Part shown: in pieces, positions 1 through 8,569 of the stretch
How positions within the stretch are numbered: position 1 is the stretch's first letter
Layout: every line of letters begins with the position of its first letter
NCBI GenBank assembly: GCA_017744805.1
Contig: JAGIAP010000011.1
Location: 1-37,091 of the forward strand
Length of the DNA: 37,091 nucleotides
Source of the DNA: Chitinophagaceae bacterium
GTDB taxonomy: Bacteria > Bacteroidota > Bacteroidia > Chitinophagales > Chitinophagaceae
Direction of reading: 5' to 3'
The notes under the pieces: generated by a model
Told to the model about the DNA's origin: nothing
Databases searched by the model: none
The model's input: the letters and a program-made list of their open reading frames with translations, nothing else
Program-made: the position numbers and the translations under genes

Positions 1-2
1 CG

Positions 3-725
3 GCCCACCGGGGCGCGCACCTAGAAGACCCGGAGAATTCCCTGGCCGCTTTCAGGAAAACGATAGAAATGGGCATCGATATCATCGAGCTGGATGTGCG
101 CTGTACCAAAGATGGCGTGTTGGTGATCATGCATGACAAATCCGTGGATCGTACTACCAACGGCAAAGGCAATGTGAAGGACTTTACATTCGAAGAGATC
201 CGTAAGCTCAGGTTGAAACATAACGGTGCCATAACCGAAGAGATCGTTCCAACACTGGAAGAAGCGCTCACCCTGGCAAAAGGCAAGATCATGGTTGATC
301 TGGATATCAAAGGAGAAGAATGTGTAAACGCCATCATCGATATGGTGAATAAAACCAATACTGCCGATCAATGCCTGTTCTTTGTAGGCGAAGCTACACA
401 AGCAAAAATGCTGAAGGATACAAACCCCGCCTTCATGACCCTGCTCCGCACCAATAGCGCCAAAGAAGTCAGTGAAGCCTTCAAAAAAGTGAAGTCTGAC
501 GCGATCCATATCGACGATTCCCATAACACCACCGAAGTGATCAAAGGCATCAAAGCCAATGGCGCCCGCGTATGGCACAATGCCCTGGGAGAAGTTGACA
601 AGGAAGTGAAAGCAGGTAATACAAATGCATTTGAGAAATCCATCAGTACCGGCGCCAATATCATTCAAACAGATTATCCCGCGTTGTTGAAAGAGTTCCT
701 GATCAGCAAGAAAATGTATTATTAG
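3..725 (+). CDS. Glycerophosphodiester phosphodiesterase family protein (5' truncated by window edge)
   Basis: The frame is open from base 3 (AHRGAHLEDPENSLAAFRKTIEMGIDIIELDVRCTKDGVLVIMHD), matching the GDPD motifs HRG..PENS..AF, E.DV..T.DG and V..HD. Stop at 723-725. Confidence 0.93.
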   Translation, partial: AHRGAHLEDPENSLAAFRKTIEMGIDIIELDVRCTKDGVLVIMHDKSVDRTTNGKGNVKDFTFEEIRKLRLKHNGAITEEIVPTLEEALTLAKGKIMVDLDIKGEECVNAIIDMVNKTNTADQCLFFVGEATQAKMLKDTNPAFMTLLRTNSAKEVSEAFKKVKSDAIHIDDSHNTTEVIKGIKANGARVWHNALGEVDKEVKAGNTNAFEKSISTGANIIQTDYPALLKEFLISKKMYY

Positions 726-749
726 CCCCTGTATAACCATCAAGAAAGC

Positions 750-777
750 AAAACTCCGGCCTGGTTGCCGGAGTTTT
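750..777 (+). terminator. Intrinsic terminator-like hairpin after the GDPD gene
   Basis: Perfect 10-bp inverted repeat aaaactccgg-cctggttg-ccggagtttt, 25 nt after the stop codon. Confidence 0.75.
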
Positions 778-837
778 CATTTTACTACTGACATAGGGCT
801 GTCACAGGCCCGGTTTTCTTTGCATAAAATCTCTGCA

Positions 838-1461
838 ATGGAAAAAACAGATCTCAGCAAACTATACAAAGAATACTTTACGGCCAGGGCCCTGCCACAG
901 CTAGTCGATATCGAAGCGGCCCATTTCATTTCCATTACCGGAAAAGGCGATCCCTCAGGTGAAGCATTTGCCGCTTCCATCCAGGCGCTCTACACTGCCG
1001 CCTATGGCATCAAATTCAGCTACAAAGACCTGGGAAAGGATTTTGTGGTCTCCAAACTGGAGGGGCTCTGGCAATTTGATGCAGAGAAATACAAGGGTAT
1101 CGGCATGTCTGAAGCGCCTGCAAAGATCCCCAGGTCTGAATGGGAATATCGCTTGCTGATCCGTATGCCTGATTTCGTGGAAAGAAAAATAGTGGAAAAA
1201 GCGATCCCCGGAATAGCTGACAAGAAAGAACTGGCAGATGTGAAAAAAGTGGAATGGTTTGATATGAACGAAGGGAAATGTATACAACTGCTGCATGTAG
1301 GCCCATATTCCACCGAGCCGGAATCCCTGGCGAAGATCGCGGCATTCTCTGCTGAACATGGCTTGCAACAGAATGGGCTGCATCATGAGATCTACCTGTC
1401 TGATTTCAGGAAAACAGCACCGGAAAAGCTCAAGACGATCCTGCGGGAGCCGGTAAAGTAA
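838..1461 (+). CDS. GyrI-like small-molecule-binding domain protein
   Basis: ORF 820..1461 with probable ATG at 838 (MEKTDLSKLYKEYF). GyrI-like features include ISITGKGDPSGEAF, the KFSYKDLGKDFVV region and KCIQLLHVGPY. Confidence 0.8.
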   Translation: MEKTDLSKLYKEYFTARALPQLVDIEAAHFISITGKGDPSGEAFAASIQALYTAAYGIKFSYKDLGKDFVVSKLEGLWQFDAEKYKGIGMSEAPAKIPRSEWEYRLLIRMPDFVERKIVEKAIPGIADKKELADVKKVEWFDMNEGKCIQLLHVGPYSTEPESLAKIAAFSAEHGLQQNGLHHEIYLSDFRKTAPEKLKTILREPVK

Positions 1462-1503
1462 AATGGAGTGGCCAGGCCGAATGTTTCATAATACAATCCT
1501 ATG

Positions 1504-1511
1504 TACCTTTG
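1504..1511 (+). promoter_or_regulatory. Bacteroidetes-type -7 element TACCTTTG upstream of the HxlR gene
   Basis: Exact match to TAnnTTTG, 66 nt upstream of ATG 1577. Confidence 0.5.
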
Positions 1512-1561
1512 CTAATCAAAAGTAAGCACTATACTTAAGGTTAGTGGTAACTTTTGGTTAG
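1512..1561. promoter_or_regulatory. 50-bp near-palindrome in the HxlR leader (candidate operator or RNA hairpin)
   Basis: Arms ctaatcaaaagtaagcact (1512-1530) and agtggtaacttttggttag (1543-1561) are complementary at 16/19 positions. The centre contains CTTAAG. Confidence 0.55.
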
Positions 1562-1576
1562 TAAAAACAGAGGATC

Positions 1577-1969
1577 ATGAAAATGAAAGACGGTAAAAAA
1601 AGGCTATCCGCCCCTGAATGTAATTCAGCGCTTTCCGCTGTGGGCGATGCTTTGTATGTGATCGGAGGCAAATGGAAACTGCGTATCATCATAGCTTTGT
1701 CTGAAGGCAATAAGCGCTTCAATGAACTGCAGCGGAGAGTGGAAGGGATCTCGGCCCGCGTATTGTCGAATGAATTGAAAGACCTGGAGATGAACGGCTT
1801 TGTAAGAAGAAAAGTGGACGCGAATGCCAAGCCGGTTATTGTGGAATATGAACTGATGGACTATTCCGATTCCCTGGAAGGTGTTCTGCGTGCGCTGCAC
1901 GATTGGGGCCGCCAACATAAGGCGCGTATCATGCAGCGCAGCAGGGAAACAAAACTGGAAGAAGCTTAA
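1577..1969 (+). CDS. HxlR-family winged-helix transcriptional regulator
   Basis: ALSAVGDALYVIGGKWKLRIIIALSEGNKRFNELQRRVEGISARVLSNELKDLEMNGFVRR is the diagnostic HxlR wHTH region. Confidence 0.95.
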   Translation: MKMKDGKKRLSAPECNSALSAVGDALYVIGGKWKLRIIIALSEGNKRFNELQRRVEGISARVLSNELKDLEMNGFVRRKVDANAKPVIVEYELMDYSDSLEGVLRALHDWGRQHKARIMQRSRETKLEEA

Positions 1970-2901
1970 TTCTTTTTATCCAGGGATAGGATGATGCCTC
2001 CGCCATTGCCGGTTTGCACCTGTGGCAGCTTGCCATCCCATTTCTGGGTTTTGAGATATTCGATATAAGTACCGTTGAGGCTCACCTGCTTTCTTCTGAT
2101 GGCTTCGGCCTCACCGGAAGCAGCAATTACCTGTGCTGCACTATCCGCTCTGGCCTGTGCTATCTTTCTCTCTCCTTCTGCAATAGCTACCAGCCGTTGG
2201 TTCTCGGCCACCTGTACTTCCTGTATCGCTTTCGTTTTGGCTTCGATGGATTGCTGCAGCGCTTCGGGAGGAATGATATTGGTCCTCAATTGGGAAATGG
2301 TGAACCATTTGGCTACACGCTTATTGGCCTCGTTCACGATATCGGCTTCAAATTTTTCCCTTTCGTTGAAGATATCGTCCACCGCCCATTTGTTGGCTAC
2401 ATCATTTACAGTGCCTACAATGGCGGTCTGCAACCACTGCTGTTCAATCTCCTTGATGCCTAACCGAAGGTTCTGGAACATATCGCCCACATCTCCCGGT
2501 TTCAGTGAGTAATTGAAACTGGGCTTGATAGTGGCAGAGAAACCACCCTTGGTGATCACCTGTTGTTCCGGGTAATCGATATGTTGCTGAAAGGTGGGGA
2601 ACTCATAGAGCTTGCTGATCCAGGTATTGTAGATCACCCAGCCGGTCTTGTACTCGAATTTGCTGACGCCACGGTTATCACCGGTTAGGTTCACCTTGAT
2701 ACCTACATGACCGGCATCCACACGCTCCATCACAAATGGCTGAACAGCCGAGATGATAAAACCTCCGATCAATAACAAAATACCGAACCAGAACTTGGAA
2801 GAATTGACAGCGGAGCCACCTGCACGTATCTTGGCCCAGTTGGAACGAAAATAAAGGAACACGACCAGCAATGTGCCGATCACAAATAAAGCAGTGATCA
2901 T
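1966..2901 (-). CDS. Prohibitin/SPFH-domain membrane protein
   Basis: N-terminal TM segment, then ERVDAGHVGIKVNLTGDNRGV and an Ala/Glu/Gln-rich coiled coil (AEGERKIAQARADSAAQVIAASGEAEAIRRKQ). Its stop overlaps the HxlR stop convergently (ttaa 1966-1969). Confidence 0.93.
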   Translation of the reverse strand: MITALFVIGTLLVVFLYFRSNWAKIRAGGSAVNSSKFWFGILLLIGGFIISAVQPFVMERVDAGHVGIKVNLTGDNRGVSKFEYKTGWVIYNTWISKLYEFPTFQQHIDYPEQQVITKGGFSATIKPSFNYSLKPGDVGDMFQNLRLGIKEIEQQWLQTAIVGTVNDVANKWAVDDIFNEREKFEADIVNEANKRVAKWFTISQLRTNIIPPEALQQSIEAKTKAIQEVQVAENQRLVAIAEGERKIAQARADSAAQVIAASGEAEAIRRKQVSLNGTYIEYLKTQKWDGKLPQVQTGNGGGIILSLDKKN

Positions 2902-3068
2902 CTTCTGATAAGTTTTTTTATAAGTGGGATGATGAGAAAATATATTAATGCGATCTGGATCACAATCGCCAGCACCAGCAATAGGGTAGAGCTTTGGCGA
3001 TTGATCAGGTATTCTACATTCAATGTAGTGAGCGCAATGAATAACAGTATCCTTAACAAGGCGATCAT
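2898..3068 (-). CDS. Small (56 aa) predicted two-TM membrane protein, not in the supplied ORF track
   Basis: Manual minus-strand translation: MIALLRILLFIALTTLNVEYLINRQSSTLLLVLAIVIQIALIYFLIIPLIKKLIRR*. The TGA (2898-2900) overlaps the prohibitin ATG (2899-2901) as ATGA. Confidence 0.65.
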   Translation of the reverse strand: MIALLRILLFIALTTLNVEYLINRQSSTLLLVLAIVIQIALIYFLIIPLIKKLIRR

Positions 3069-3156
3069 GGGGTTGTATTTTCTACATAATATTGGTCGTG
3101 TAATGATACTATATATTACGTAGATACAAAATGATCCCAGTTAAGAATACCCAATC

Positions 3157-3957
3157 TCAGTCCACCAGTGAGCCGCAAGTGAGGTTGGCCACCGTCCCGG
3201 TAATGGCACTGGCCTGATCGGAGGCCATGAATACGGCCGTATTGGCCACTTCTTCCAGGTTCGGTAAACGTTTCAGTAAAGTGTGGGCCTGTGCATGTTG
3301 TTGCAGCATAGCACCGATATCGATCCCGGCATCGCCCGCCGCTCTTGCAAAAACCTCCTTGCTGTGCGAGCCCTTTGCCGATGCTTCCGGGATGGCATCG
3401 GGCCTGAGGCAAACAGAACGGATACCGTACGCCCCCAGCTCTCCCGCAAAATGCCGGTTCAAGGCTTCAATTCCGGAGCAAGCCAGTCCATACCCCATGA
3501 AACCCGTGCCCGGCAATTTGGATCCGGGAGTGGAGATACTGAGCAGTACGCCGCTTTTCTGTTTCATCATTTGTCGGGCAGCCGCTTTGGCCGTAATGAA
3601 ATTAGCCCGGATATAATGATCGATGGGGAACATGAGATCCTCCAGGCTCAGCTCCGGGAAGGGCACCCCCTGGATATGGAAAGTGCCGGTCACATTTACG
3701 GAAATATCTATGCGCCCGGTTGCTGCCACTACTTCGCTGGCATGCTTGTTCACGGCTGCCTCATCCAGCACGTCCAGGGCGCTGGTATGTATCCGGCCGG
3801 AGTCGTCATCGATACCGGCCGCTACCTTGTGCAACTTAGCGGCATTCCTGGCAACCATAAAAATATTGGCGCCCGCCTGGTGAAAGGCGCGGACAATGGC
3901 GCTGCCGATGGCGCCTGAGCCCCCATACACGATGGCTGTTTTGTTTGATAATATCAT
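3157..3957 (-). CDS. SDR-family oxidoreductase
   Basis: MILSNKTAIVYGGSGAIGSAIVRAFHQAGANIFMVAR (Rossmann GxxxGxG), NVTGTF, a YG-type active-site region (GFMGYGLACSGIEALNRHFA), and C-terminal FMASDQASAITGTVANLTCGSLVD. Confidence 0.93.
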   Translation of the reverse strand: MILSNKTAIVYGGSGAIGSAIVRAFHQAGANIFMVARNAAKLHKVAAGIDDDSGRIHTSALDVLDEAAVNKHASEVVAATGRIDISVNVTGTFHIQGVPFPELSLEDLMFPIDHYIRANFITAKAAARQMMKQKSGVLLSISTPGSKLPGTGFMGYGLACSGIEALNRHFAGELGAYGIRSVCLRPDAIPEASAKGSHSKEVFARAAGDAGIDIGAMLQQHAQAHTLLKRLPNLEEVANTAVFMASDQASAITGTVANLTCGSLVD

Positions 3958-3976
3958 AATCAGGGATTTAGCAGGT

Positions 3977-3984
3977 CAAACTTA
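3977..3984 (-). promoter_or_regulatory. -7 element TAAGTTTG for the SDR gene
   Basis: Exact TAnnTTTG on the minus strand, ~20 nt upstream of the SDR ATG. Confidence 0.45.
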
Positions 3985-4086
3985 GCCAAGGCGCCCCTCA
4001 TTTTCCGGGTGTCCCTGCGCCAAATAAAGGGCAATATTCCCTGCTGGGAGTTTCATTAGTTAGGGAGTGTTTATAAAATATTTTAA

Positions 4087-4112
4087 AACTTCTTGTATTT
4101 GTTTAAGAAGTT
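4087..4112. promoter_or_regulatory. Dyad AACTTCTT-N10-AAGAAGTT upstream of the ROK regulator
   Basis: Perfect 8-bp arms at 4087-4094 and 4105-4112. The spacer contains a near -7 element (tgtatttg). Confidence 0.45.
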
Positions 4113-4150
4113 GTCTATTTTAACAGTCCGAATTATTCCAACTAAAACTA

Positions 4151-5368
4151 TTGCCAGTGACGGAAAAACAGCGGTTGTATAAGCAGAGCCTGATGAAACA
4201 TCTGTATTTCAAGAGGGAATTGTCCTGTGCAGATCTGAGCTCATATACAGACAAGAGCCTGCCTTATACTGCCAAAGCATTGGCGGAACTGATGGAGGAG
4301 GGAGTGGTGGTGGAATCGGGGCATGCCCATTCTACCGGGGGCCGCCGGCCACAGATGTATTCGTTGAAGCCGGATATCATGTTTGTGGTAACTGTGGCCA
4401 TGGATCAGTTCATCACGCATGTGGGCATTTTGGATATGCATAACCAGTATGTGGGAGAGGTAGAAAAACTGGAACTGGACCTGAGCGATCAGAATGATTC
4501 ACTGAACCAGCTTGCGCAATTCCTGGACGGGTTCATTACCCGTTCGGGTATCCCAAAGGAAAAGATCGCTGGCATAGGAATTGGAATGCCAGGATTTGTA
4601 GATGCAACCAAGGGGATCAATTACACTTTTTTACAGGCAGGCAATGACAGCATCGTAAGTCATATCGAGAAAGTGACCGGGCTTCCGGTACAGATAGACA
4701 ATGATAGCAGCCTGATTGCCCTGGCAGAACTGAGACTAGGCGCTGCCCGCGAAAAGAAGAATGCCATGGTGGTGAATATTGGATGGGGCATAGGTCTGGG
4801 ACTGGTTTTGAATGGCTCTCTCTTCCGCGGCACCAACGGATTTGCCGGTGAGTTCAGTCATATCCCTTTATTCACCAACGACAAAATATGTAATTGTGGA
4901 AAGATGGGATGCCTGGAAACCGAGACCTCACTATTGGTAATAGCCGAAAAAGCCATCAGCGGGTTGAATGCAGGCAGAGCCTCTTCCATGAAGAACCTCA
5001 GCCATAATAAAGTGGAGGATACATTCCGCGTCATCATGGATGCGGCCAACAAGGGCGATAAGTACGCAGTGGAGTTGATCTCGCAAGCGGCTTATAATAT
5101 TGGCCGCGGGGTGGCCATCCTCATCCACGTGCTTAATCCCGAGCAGATCGTTTTGAGTGGAAGGGGCGCGCTGGCAGGGAAGATCTGGCTGGCGCCGATA
5201 CAGCAGGCCTTGAATGAGCACTGTATCCCGCGCATCGCAGAGAATATCGAGATCATGGTTTCACAACTTGGGTATGAAGCGGAACGACTGGGTGCCGCTG
5301 CCCTGGTGATGGAACATTTTGATAATATCAGGCCACAAAGAAGAAGTCATAAACTTTTGACTGCCTGA
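4151..5368 (+). CDS. ROK-family transcriptional regulator (NagC/XylR-like)
   Basis: N-terminal HTH-like region, then GIGIGMPGFVD, NDSSLIALAELRLGAA, NIGWGIGLGLVLNGSLFRGTNGFAGEFSHIPL and the ROK zinc motif CNCGKMGCLET. Start is TTG 4151 or GTG 4157. Confidence 0.9.
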   Translation: MPVTEKQRLYKQSLMKHLYFKRELSCADLSSYTDKSLPYTAKALAELMEEGVVVESGHAHSTGGRRPQMYSLKPDIMFVVTVAMDQFITHVGILDMHNQYVGEVEKLELDLSDQNDSLNQLAQFLDGFITRSGIPKEKIAGIGIGMPGFVDATKGINYTFLQAGNDSIVSHIEKVTGLPVQIDNDSSLIALAELRLGAAREKKNAMVVNIGWGIGLGLVLNGSLFRGTNGFAGEFSHIPLFTNDKICNCGKMGCLETETSLLVIAEKAISGLNAGRASSMKNLSHNKVEDTFRVIMDAANKGDKYAVELISQAAYNIGRGVAILIHVLNPEQIVLSGRGALAGKIWLAPIQQALNEHCIPRIAENIEIMVSQLGYEAERLGAAALVMEHFDNIRPQRRSHKLLTA

Positions 5369-5380
5369 TAGGAAAGGCTC

Positions 5381-5419
5381 CGTGTATGCCTTTACGCAGA
5401 GAGGATACACGTTTTATTT
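5381..5419 (+). terminator. Terminator-like hairpin between the ROK gene and susC
   Basis: cgtgtat(g)cc ... ggatacacg stem followed by ttttattt. It sits inside the 71-nt gap between the ROK stop and the susC ATG. Confidence 0.55.
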
Positions 5420-5439
5420 AACCAAACAATACAGACTGC

Positions 5440-8400
5440 ATGAGACAAATGCTTTGCCGCCTTGTGTTATGCGCCATAGTCGGCGCATTGAGCTGCCTCA
5501 CAGCCTCGGCACAAGAGAAAAAATGGGTTTCCGGCACTGTGAAAGATCAGTCCGGTAATTCAGTCCAATCCGCCACCATTGGCGAGAAAGGCACCAGCAA
5601 TCAAACAGCCTCGGATAACCAGGGGAATTTTCGGATCCAGGTTGCGAACGGGGCAACACTGGTGATCAGTGCCGTGGGATTCGGTACACAGGAAGTAGCT
5701 GCCACCGGCGGTGAGATCCATATAACCCTTCAAACAGCAGCAGCAGGCCTGGATGAAGTGGTAGTAACGGCGCTGGGTATTCGCCGCCAGAAAAAAACAG
5801 TGGGCTTTGCCGTTCAGGAAGTGAAAGGCCGCGCCATCGTGGATGCCCGCGAGCCTAACCTCACCAACTCATTGTCCGGCCTCGTTGCCGGCCTCCAGGT
5901 GATCCGCTCCAGCAACGGGCCTGGTGGTTCTTCCAAGATCGTTCTCCGCGGTATGAACTCGCTCAAGGGTTCCAACCAACCCCTGGTGGTGGTGGATGGT
6001 GTTCCCATCGACAATTTCACCGGTGTGGAAAACAACGATTACTGGAATCCCCAAATGGATATGGGTAATGGTATGTCTGACCTGAATGCGGAAGACATTG
6101 AAAGTATCTCCGTACTGAAAGGTGCCGCCGCCGCAGCCCTTTACGGAAGCCGCGCCGGTAACGGCGCCATCCTGGTGACCACCAAATCCGGAAGAAAAAC
6201 GAACGGACTGGGCATCTCCGTTAGTTCCACCCTGGGCATCGAGAACTTCTTCACTATCCCCGATCTCCAGAAATCCTTCGGTCAGGGAACCGAAGGTAGT
6301 TATGGCGATAAGGCCACTGGCAGTTGGGGACCAAAGATCGAAGGTCAGGAAGTGACCAACTGGAAAGGAGAGAAAGAAAAGCTCAGCTACCACGATAATA
6401 TCAAGGCCTTCTACGGAAATGGATTGTCCAATAACCAGACCATCTCTTTCCAGCAACAACTGAAGAATTTGTCGGTGTACTCCTCGCTGAACTATTTCAA
6501 CGATAAGAGCATGATCCCTGGTGTAAAGCTCACACGCACCAACCTGATGACAAGGGTCACTTCCAAATTCGGAAAAGAGGACCGTTGGTCAACGGACGTG
6601 AAAGTGCAGTACTCCAACTCCAATGCGCGCAACAGGCCACAGGCGGGTAATAACCCCAACAACTATGCGGCCCTTTTGTATAATCTGCCTTCCACCATGG
6701 ATCTCACCCAGTTCAAAGATGCAGTGAAGCCCGATGGCACTATGCTTTGGTATGGAGTGGGCAACCAGGTGAATCCTTATTGGAATACGAAATACCGCAC
6801 CAACGAGGATCTCCGTGATCGTTTTATCCTCAATGGTTCTCTCAAATACCAGTTCACCAACTGGCTGGATGCTGAGATCAAGGCTGGTGGCGATATGTAC
6901 ACCACTCAACTAGAGAACAGACTGTTTGCAGGCAGCCCGCTGGGAACCACAGGCAGATATAGTAAAGGCATGCAGACTTTCAAGGAGATCAACTACAGCA
7001 CCCTGATCACCGCCAAAAAAGATAATCTCTTCGGGAAACTGGGAGGCTCTGCCACCCTGGGTGGTAACCTGATGAGTCAGAAATTCTCACAAGAGATCGT
7101 TGATGCTGGCGAATTGCAGGTGCCCAATCTTTTTGTGCTCACCAACGGAAAAGGGAACCCTGCCATCACTGATAAAGTGAAAGATAAAAAGATCAATTCT
7201 GTATACGGGTCCATCGGACTTAACTGGGACAGCTATCTTTTCCTGGAAGCTACCTTCAGGAATGACTGGACGTCCACGCTCAGTCCCGAGAACCGTTCTT
7301 TCTTCTATCCTTCACTCAGCCTCAGCTATCTGTTCACCGAGAACATCAGGTCATTGCCTTCCTGGTTGAGCTATGGTAAGCTCCGTGGTTCAATTGCACA
7401 GGTGGGTAACGATATGGACCCATACAATCTGTATAACACCTATATCATCGAGAAGGATCCCAATGGCAACACCATGGCTAAAAGGAACACCACGCTGTTT
7501 GATCCTACCGTGAGAAATGAATTGATCACCTCCTATGAAGTAGGTACAGAGCTCAGGTTCTTCAGTAACAGGGTAGGGCTAGACGTTAGTTATTACAAGA
7601 CCCGCGCTACCCGCCAGTTGATCGATCTGCCGATGGACCCCGGTTCCGGCTATGAGAAGAAACGTATCAATGCAGGTGAGATCACCAATCAGGGCTTTGA
7701 GATCACAGCAGATGCCAAAGTGCTGACCAGCGATAAAGGCCTCAACTGGAATATCAATGCCAACTTCTCTACCAATAAGAACAAGATCGTTGAGATCTAT
7801 CCAAAGGAAGGCGTTACAAAATATCCGCTTGCTACCTATGATGATGTTTCTGTACTGGCCGAAGCCGGAAAATATTATGGTGAGATCTATGGAAGCACTT
7901 TCCTCCGTGTTACCGATCCAAAAAATGACAACTATGGCAAACTGATCCTGACTGCTGATGGGCTTCCTCAGCGTGGCGAGCAGAATGTAAGGCTCGGCAA
8001 TCAGCAGCCCAAAGCGTTGATCGGCATCACCAACTCCTTCTCTTATCGCAATTTCAACCTGTCATTCCTTTTCGATGCCAGGCTGGGTGGCCAGATCTTC
8101 TCTGCTACCAATGCCCTGCTCCAGGAAAGCGGCGCTGCTGCAGTAACTGTAGTGAATGGAGAGAGGAAGGATTTTGTGGTGGACGGGGTGATCCCAGGTA
8201 CCGGTACAGAATATATAAAGAATGACAAGGCAGTATCTCCCCAGCGTTACTGGGAAGCAGTGGGTGTAAGCAATCTGGGCGTTACAGAAGCGAATATCTA
8301 TGATGCATCCAGTATCCGTATCCGCAACGTGCAGGTAAGCTACGAGCTGCCACGTAAGTTGCTGGGTAAAACGCCCATTCAACGCGCCAGGATCGGCGTT

Positions 8401-8550
8401 GGTTGCAACAATGTATGGCTGATCTCCAGCCATCTCAATGGCCAGGACCCTGAAGCTGTATTTGCTACAGGCAACAACGCAACAGGCTTCGAGTATTTCG
8501 CTCCGCCTACCACGCGTTCATTCCTTATCAACCTGAGCCTTAGTTTTTAA
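5440..8550 (+). CDS. susC-like: SusC/RagA-family TonB-linked outer membrane protein
   Basis: Signal peptide, carboxypeptidase-like repeat (VSGTVKDQSGNSVQSATIGEKGT), LDEVVVTALGIRRQKKTVGFAVQEVKG, plug (IVLRGMNSLKGSNQPLVVVDGVPIDN...ALYGSRAGNGAILVTTKSG), long beta-barrel. Confidence 0.97.
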   Translation: MRQMLCRLVLCAIVGALSCLTASAQEKKWVSGTVKDQSGNSVQSATIGEKGTSNQTASDNQGNFRIQVANGATLVISAVGFGTQEVAATGGEIHITLQTAAAGLDEVVVTALGIRRQKKTVGFAVQEVKGRAIVDAREPNLTNSLSGLVAGLQVIRSSNGPGGSSKIVLRGMNSLKGSNQPLVVVDGVPIDNFTGVENNDYWNPQMDMGNGMSDLNAEDIESISVLKGAAAAALYGSRAGNGAILVTTKSGRKTNGLGISVSSTLGIENFFTIPDLQKSFGQGTEGSYGDKATGSWGPKIEGQEVTNWKGEKEKLSYHDNIKAFYGNGLSNNQTISFQQQLKNLSVYSSLNYFNDKSMIPGVKLTRTNLMTRVTSKFGKEDRWSTDVKVQYSNSNARNRPQAGNNPNNYAALLYNLPSTMDLTQFKDAVKPDGTMLWYGVGNQVNPYWNTKYRTNEDLRDRFILNGSLKYQFTNWLDAEIKAGGDMYTTQLENRLFAGSPLGTTGRYSKGMQTFKEINYSTLITAKKDNLFGKLGGSATLGGNLMSQKFSQEIVDAGELQVPNLFVLTNGKGNPAITDKVKDKKINSVYGSIGLNWDSYLFLEATFRNDWTSTLSPENRSFFYPSLSLSYLFTENIRSLPSWLSYGKLRGSIAQVGNDMDPYNLYNTYIIEKDPNGNTMAKRNTTLFDPTVRNELITSYEVGTELRFFSNRVGLDVSYYKTRATRQLIDLPMDPGSGYEKKRINAGEITNQGFEITADAKVLTSDKGLNWNINANFSTNKNKIVEIYPKEGVTKYPLATYDDVSVLAEAGKYYGEIYGSTFLRVTDPKNDNYGKLILTADGLPQRGEQNVRLGNQQPKALIGITNSFSYRNFNLSFLFDARLGGQIFSATNALLQESGAAAVTVVNGERKDFVVDGVIPGTGTEYIKNDKAVSPQRYWEAVGVSNLGVTEANIYDASSIRIRNVQVSYELPRKLLGKTPIQRARIGVGCNNVWLISSHLNGQDPEAVFATGNNATGFEYFAPPTTRSFLINLSLSF

Positions 8551-8569
8551 TTATTGAAACCGAACTACA

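Noticed and set aside
21-743. 240-aa minus-strand ORF
   Set aside because: Antisense to the GDPD gene, whose plus-strand product has clear motifs.
2929-3123. 64-aa plus-strand ORF
   Set aside because: Antisense to the 56-aa membrane ORF, which has better evidence (ATGA coupling, two hydrophobic segments).
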